Shown here: one piece after another, positions 58,849 to 64,000 of the stretch
Layout of the letters: every line of letters begins with the position of its first letter
How positions within the stretch are numbered: position 1 is the first letter of the stretch
Assembly: GCA_024195265.1 (NCBI GenBank)
Contig: JAJLRJ010000006.1
Span: 12,713,139 to 12,777,138, forward strand
Direction of reading: 5' to 3'
Source of the DNA: Dendrophyllia cribrosa
Lineage: Eukaryota > Cnidaria > Anthozoa > Scleractinia > Dendrophylliidae
DNA: 64,000 nt
Made by a program: the position numbers and the translations under genes
The notes under the pieces: generated by a model
The model's input: only the letters and a program-made list of their open reading frames with translations
Databases searched by the model: none
What the model was told of the DNA's origin: nothing

Positions 58849-58849
58849 G
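58513..58849. mobile_element. hAT-type MITE with G/C runs and 8-bp target duplication
   Basis: CGGGGGGGGGACTCCC ... C run ending CCCGGG, flanked by TCTCGCAC at 58505-58512 and 58850-58857. Long near-perfect arms (ATATAAAAATGACGGGGGTG mirrored) and repeated AAAGGTACC motifs inside. Confidence 0.85.
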
Positions 58850-58857
58850 TCTCGCAC

Positions 58858-59671
58858 TTGATTTTTGTTGACTTTGAACGAATTTGTAGGTATGTAGGTT
58901 TGAGAGATTTTCGTGATATTTACCAAGACATTGAAAAATATTCCTGGGATAATGATAAACGACGGTGTGTCAGGAAATATTGCTATTCAAAATATTTGTT
59001 CGCATGTTTTTAGTTACTCCAACTTCAGACGCAAATATCGGGAAATATCTCGTTAACTAATCAGAATATCGAAAATGCCTGACAATTTTCTGTTGATTGA
59101 TCCCTTGTGAATACTTGATACTGTGTAGCAAATTCGCTTTTGTCACGGCATACGATACCCGATAAAATCAACTGAGCAACCCCCGGTGTTTTAGCGGTTT
59201 ATCTGCTCCTTGCTTTTCGTAATAAAAAATGTCGCTAAAATTAATATTTTTATCACAAACAACATTTATTAAGCTTTCTATTTATTTATACAAATACAAT
59301 ATTTAATACTCTTACCAGACTCTTACCAATGACGCTCTCGATGGTTGAGAGAACCTTAACCCTATTTACCCTGGGTGGCGGGTGTGTGTGTGGGGGGGGG
59401 GGTTAAAATTCAGGTGTAACTCCCCGTTAAAACTTCAGCCAGATAATTTCAGCTTTAGGATTGTGGATATTTCAGACATCAAATTTTGCTAGACATCTGA
59501 TTCTCATAAAACACAGCAGTTCGTACCATGTTTGCACCATTTTCAAAGCGCCGTTTTAAAAGTGGTACTTTGCTCGCGGCTAGCAGTTCCTTTCGGACTC
59601 TTTCTGGAGCACGTGATTAGCACCCATAAAAGTTAATACAAAAAGAGGTACCATCAGCAAGCATTTTCATA
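58858..59671. other. No gene seen
   Basis: AT-rich DNA, a GTGTGTGTGTGG-G run at 59380-59402, nothing else recognised. Confidence 0.4.
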
Positions 59672-60090
59672 CAGTCAACCTGTGTTAAGCGCACATTCTT
59701 AGGACCTATGCAAGTGTCCATTTTATATACAAGGTGTCCGCTTGATGTATTTCATTATATTTTGATTCACAAACCTTTCGCAACTGGTCATATCGGGTTA
59801 CTTTGGTATGGGAAAATACGCTTTCAATTTCCGAAGTCAACAGTAATCCAATAATCTAATAAAACTGTATTTTAAAGACATGAAGTTTCCGCTTAATAAA
59901 GGTCTCATGTAATAAAATGGGTTAATCATTTTGATGTCCGCGTCCAATTAACAGAGGAGCCCGCTGAATACAGGTTCGTTTTACAGAGTTTTTACAGTAA
60001 CTTTGGGAAGGAAAGCTAAGGACGCTTAAAGCTGCTTAATAGAGGGTGTCCACTCAATATGGGGTTCGCTTACTAATACAGGTTTCACTG
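59672..60090. mobile_element. pogo/Tigger-like MITE, diverged
   Basis: TA + CAGTCAACCTGTGTTAAGCG ... CAGGTTTCACTG + TA with several TTAATAGAGG- and GAATACAGGTT-type internal repeats. Same layout as 18775-19358. Confidence 0.6.
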
Positions 60091-60419
60091 TAGCTCATGT
60101 TCGTTGATGGAGTCTATTGTATCGACGACACAGCGAATCTTTGAACTGAACACCCCAAATTGGTACCAAACACGTATTTTTACGAAGGCATGACGTGTAT
60201 CCCTGTATAAGGAAGAACTTCCCTGTGGAATTGGTATGTAGCATGATTAATTTGAGAGACAAATACTTTGCAAGGGTTAGCCGAAAATGAATACTCAAAG
60301 TTTATTAGCATTCCCATATACATACATGTATTGCCTATTACACTAACAGATTAAACTAAACTAAATTAAAATACAGTCGTGATTGCAGTCCTTGCTAACA
60401 GAGTGTTTCGTCTCTCTGA

Positions 60420-60823
60420 AGCTTCATACATAAAGTGACCCAACTGTTTACATATGAAGGGGGTCAACATTATTAAAAAAGAAATTAATTCTATCCGTAT
60501 TTTGTAGATTCAAAAAACTTTTACAATGTTTGCTAATTTCATTGAATAGTGAATTTCTTAGGTCAGAATATGAAAAAGAAATGAATTTCGTCTTCAACGT
60601 CATTTGATAAGCAACATTCGCAATGCCTCAAATCTCTTGGAATTTTTGGTTTTGCATGTCTACCCGTTTCTATACGTAGGCAATGATTTCCTGTTCGAAA
60701 CTTAGCCAGTGTTCGTCTGTGTTTCATATTTTTTATTACGTCATAACAGTTACTAGAACTTCCTGTGTCATTTGTGAATTTAGAATAAAAATTAAGCTTG
60801 ATGTTTAGTTGAACGAGCTTCAT
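60420..60823 (-). pseudogene. LINE ORF2 C-terminal relic
   Basis: Minus strand: FRTGNHCLRIETGRH, IPRDLRHCECCLSNDVEDEI then HFFF, and after a one-base shift SLFNEISKHCKSFLNLQNT. This is the Cys-rich tail that follows the reverse transcriptase in CR1/L2/RTE-like LINEs (C..C and a VEDE.HF..C pattern). 5'-truncated; no RT motifs here. Confidence 0.7.
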
Positions 60824-60859
60824 CTGATGTACCTTAGATTAGCTACGTGGGACACTACC

Positions 60860-61045
60860 TCTACCAACTGAATAGGATAGAAGCGTTAACGCTTGCAAGC
60901 AGTCAATTTTATGTACATTCTCTAATGCTCCCATTTTTACGAACTTTAGTATTTTTGTTCTCCGTTTGGCTAAGTTGTACTAAGTTTACTTAGTCGTTTG
61001 GCCCCTATTTTATTATATTGAGCTGGAGAGTTCGTTATTCAGTTT

Positions 61046-61100
<55 letters not shown>
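60860..61100 (+). mobile_element. Likely 3' tail of a LINE ending in an (ATCA)n run
   Basis: A short region ending CGTTATTCAGTTT followed by 14 or so ATCA repeats (61047-61100). A microsatellite tail of this kind is common for non-LTR elements. No coding part is present, so the identity is inferred. Confidence 0.4.
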
Positions 61101-61102
<2 letters not shown>

Positions 61103-61861
61103 CTGAATCAAACAATCCGAATCTTTCTTAGCCCCAATAAATAATAATAAAAAGATCGAGAAACATTTCCGCTAGTTGACTGTCAGCTTCTGACTCAACT
61201 GAAACTCGAGCACTGAGATTTTTACTCGGAAAGCCGTTTTTAAAACCGAGACTCCGAGATGGTCGTCAGTGATGTTCAACCTGCGAATTCAAGACTTAGC
61301 TAATATTTTCTAACAAGCATAATCTTTGATACTTAGACAAGTGAGGTTACTTGTTTTTAGCAATGACGTTTGGGTCGTGTTGTCGTTGTCGTCGTTGGTT
61401 TACTGATTTAACCGGATAATTTGTACAAAAGAGGAACATAGCAACAAAATATTGCCAGTATTTTGAACCGAGATGTCCAACTAAATAAGATGGAGTTATG
61501 GAACGACAGCCATTCTCTATGTAGATAACCATCCTCTATATACAGTCAGTACAGTGCTAGCATGCTGTTAATATGAGTTGCGTCACTATTTCCCAGTGAT
61601 CAAAGCTCCCGCTACGTTTCATAGTTTTATATTAAACTGTTTATAGATTATAGAGAAACAAAGTAGTAGCCCGGGTACTAGCCACCAATTGGCTGAGTGT
61701 GATCACATTTTAATGATGGGTAATTATACTGAAGAACCATGGTGTCTCTCGCGAGACATTTTCTGACAATGGCCAAACTTAAACAATATAGTGCACGTGA
61801 AGTGCTTGCCAGACAAAGCTGTTTCACGTGATCGGCAAACGCAATAAAAAAGATATGATGG

Positions 61862-62488
61862 GCGCGATCCATTCGACCAAAATTTCCGGAAATTCCGGTA
61901 CAAAATCGAATGGAACAGAAATTTTCGAAAAATTCGTTTCGGAAATTTTGGTCAACCTCTCGAGGCTGTCCCGTTTTACGGAAATGTGGAATTTGCGGAA
62001 ATTTTCTGTTCCATTTCACATTTCTTCTCAGCCGTGGTTGTTACCTCGTGAAAAGCTACAAGATGGGCGACGCCAGGCACTCACGGCGCCAGGAGATTTT
62101 TATTATTGTTGCATCGGTTTCTTCACGTTTGACAGTTTAGAATTCTTTCGTCGACGTGTTTGTGGATGATTCAGGAAATATCGCTCCTGCCGTTGGGAAG
62201 TTGAAAACAAAGCTGAATGACTTGAGCAATACGCTTGTAAAACGCACGAACTTCTTTTCATATGAATTCCCGCCAATTGTGAAAGTTCCTTGTTTGTGGA
62301 ATTGAGTTCTTGTTCTTACTATGAAAATAAACTTACTGTTTCTATAGGTACTATGGAAGAATTGCAACCAGTCTCAACAACATCGCCTGCTAAACTAGAT
62401 AGGTTCATTCAAGTGGAAAATACCGTTCCATTCGACATATGAAAATTTCGGAAATTTAAACCGGACTTTTTGGTCGAATGGATCGCGC
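61862..62488. mobile_element. MITE with GCGCGATCCATTCGACCAAA ends
   Basis: Left GCGCGATCCATTCGACCAAA, right TTTTGGTCGAATGGATCGCGC, and mirrored GAAATTTTCGGAAATT blocks inside. A small ATG frame at about 62063 (MGDARHSRRQEIFIIVASVS) has a start-exon look but no firm donor. Confidence 0.75.
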
Positions 62489-62749
62489 ACGATGTGTATC
62501 AAGTTATCGAGTCACGTCCACAATACACTCTTTAACAAACAAACATAATTCGTTTCCCATTCTTATGAACAATTAAAAGATAAACAAAAGATAAACAGTT
62601 TAAGGCAGAAAAAGGTGCCTTTTTTCCCGTTATTTATTTACATGACTGCAGTCCTCGCATTTAACTTCTTTATTTAATTTATTTTCGAAAGATTTGACCG
62701 GGAGATTTGATTTCATACACTAGAAAAGCTGCACGTGCAACTGCGAAGC

Positions 62750-62859
62750 GTAGTCTCCTACGCAGCCGTTATTAGGGCTCGTCACGCAACGCTCCTCCCC
62801 CACTAGTGGGGGAGGAGCGTTGCGTGACGAGCCCTAATAACGGCTGCGTAGGAGACTAC
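62750..62859. mobile_element. Perfect 110-bp palindrome with 8-bp target duplication
   Basis: 55-base arms, no mismatch, centre CCCACT|AGTGGG at 62804/62805. Flanked by TGCGAAGC at 62742-62749 and 62860-62867. Ends GTAGTCTCC / GGAGACTAC. A minimal hAT-type hairpin MITE is the simplest reading. Confidence 0.8.
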
Positions 62860-63282
62860 TGCGAAGCATGGGATGAATTAATTTCTGACTTATGAAAACT
62901 AAACAAACATGACACGTTTCCGAGCAGCTTTTAAGTTGTTTATCAGGCGCGGAACATGGCGCCATATTCCCGATTTTTATCCACGTGACAGGCCTCGCAT
63001 TTAATTTCTTTAGTTAGGATACCACCCTACAACTTGGAGCGCACAAGGTAATGGCAATAAACACGCGCTAGACAGTTATCTACCTGCAATCAACAACCCG
63101 AACCTTTGAGGGGAATTTGCATCAGTATGGCTACCCTCCAGCAGTTTGGCAGGGTAATGTCATCTATTTTGAGTATGACCTTGAAAGTCCAAAAACGTCA
63201 AGTTGTCCGCCAGCGTTTCGTGCTGCGTAGAGTTCAAGTGGGATTACGAGAACATCATTGATTGAATGTCCAGCTTGATTAA

Positions 63283-63771
63283 GGCCCCGACCACACTAAT
63301 GCGTTTTCGTTTGAAAACGCATACATTTTGATGCGTTTTCGCCTATCATCCACACTAAAACGCCCGAAAACGCTGATGAAAACGGAGGCTTTCGAAAACG
63401 GTTTCAAAAGTGGAGACTTTTGAAAACGCATCGTTTTGGAAACGCTTCGTTTCTAGTGTGGACAGGTGAAAACGGAGACATTTGAAAACGGTGACGTAAA
63501 ATCTCTAGTGTGGTCAGGTGAAAACGGAGACTTTTGAAAACGATGACGTATTGAGAGCGTCACATGCCATCGGTTCCAGTCCAAATCAGGGCATCTGTCA
63601 CCTTTAACACATGCGCAATCCCCGGTCCCAGTCGTTTTCATCGTTTTCGACCGTTTTAGTGTGGACAGGTGAAAACGATGCGAAAACGCTAGTGTGGGCG
63701 AAAATATTTTGCTTCGTTTTCTTCGAGATGAAAACGGAGACTTTTGAAAACGCATTAGTGTGGTCGGGGCC
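63283..63771. mobile_element. MITE with GGCCCCGACCACACTAATGC ends
   Basis: TTAA + GGCCCCGACCACACTAATGC ... GCATTAGTGTGGTCGGGGCC + TAA (one duplication base changed). The interior repeats GAAAACG and AGTGTGGACAGGTG many times. Confidence 0.85.
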
Positions 63772-64000
63772 TAAATGTGGGGAGACAGCAGTGGGATCGC
63801 TGAGTTGATGATGGTTCATGATGGAACGGCGGTGTTCTCCAAATTGTTCATTTTAATGTTGCCGTTTGGTCTCTCCCATGTATTGGCATTTACATTTTTT
63901 ACATTCAATCAAGTAGATAAGATTTTTGGATTTGCAGGATATGTTTTCTTTGTTTATTAGTTGCGGTAAAGATGTAGTTTGTTTGGTCTTCTTGGAGAAA
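63772..64000. other. No feature seen
   Basis: No gene or repeat recognised before the window ends. Confidence 0.4.

Overview
The window looks like nuclear DNA of an anthozoan cnidarian, most likely a stony coral. This is inferred from a PAR-1/MARK kinase gene with metazoan exon structure, an AT-rich background, long introns and a very dense load of small TIR transposons, SINEs, LINE relics and hammerhead-bearing retroelement pieces. No species marker was seen, so the taxon is a judgement. There is one clear host gene and no operons. Region 1 (1-29977, + strand): the 3' part of a MARK/PAR-1 serine/threonine kinase gene. Fourteen exons between 5913 and 29977 join without a frame break into 618 codons plus a stop. 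They cover most of the kinase domain, the UBA domain, the spacer with an aPKC-type site, and the C-terminal KA1 domain. The start codon, glycine loop and catalytic lysine lie upstream of the window. One intron is GC-AG. Three further exon-like segments (16360, 23224, 28016) are phase-compatible or nearly so; the first carries two one-base frame breaks. The introns are full of TTAA-flanked MITEs, pogo/Tigger-like TA-flanked elements, SINEs and foldbacks. Region 2 (29978-37400): downstream DNA with no recognisable host gene, only nested MITEs. Region 3 (37470-40480): a decayed DNA transposon with a SWIM plus YqaJ-nuclease gene on + and a DDE transposase with a coiled-coil N-terminal part on -, as reported for the ISL2EU/IS4EU group. 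Region 4 (40485-42552): a TIR element carrying a two-exon gene piece with a poly(A) signal; its 3' end recurs in a palindrome near 57 kb. Region 5 (45126-49125): a 4.0 kb TTAA-flanked element containing a Tx1/L1-like LINE relic; its empty target site survives in a second copy of the host repeat at 49.9 kb. Region 6 (49-64 kb): a patchwork of foldbacks, captured first exons, a 5S rRNA-derived segment inside a TIR element, a complete-looking type I hammerhead ribozyme, hAT-type MITEs with 8-bp target duplications, LINE 3' ends and a perfect 110-bp palindrome. The strongest leads are gene and RNA capture by TTAA-type and other TIR elements, the hammerhead and its degenerate relatives, and the alternative-exon candidates of the kinase gene. 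Positions of MITE edges without a stated target duplication are approximate.
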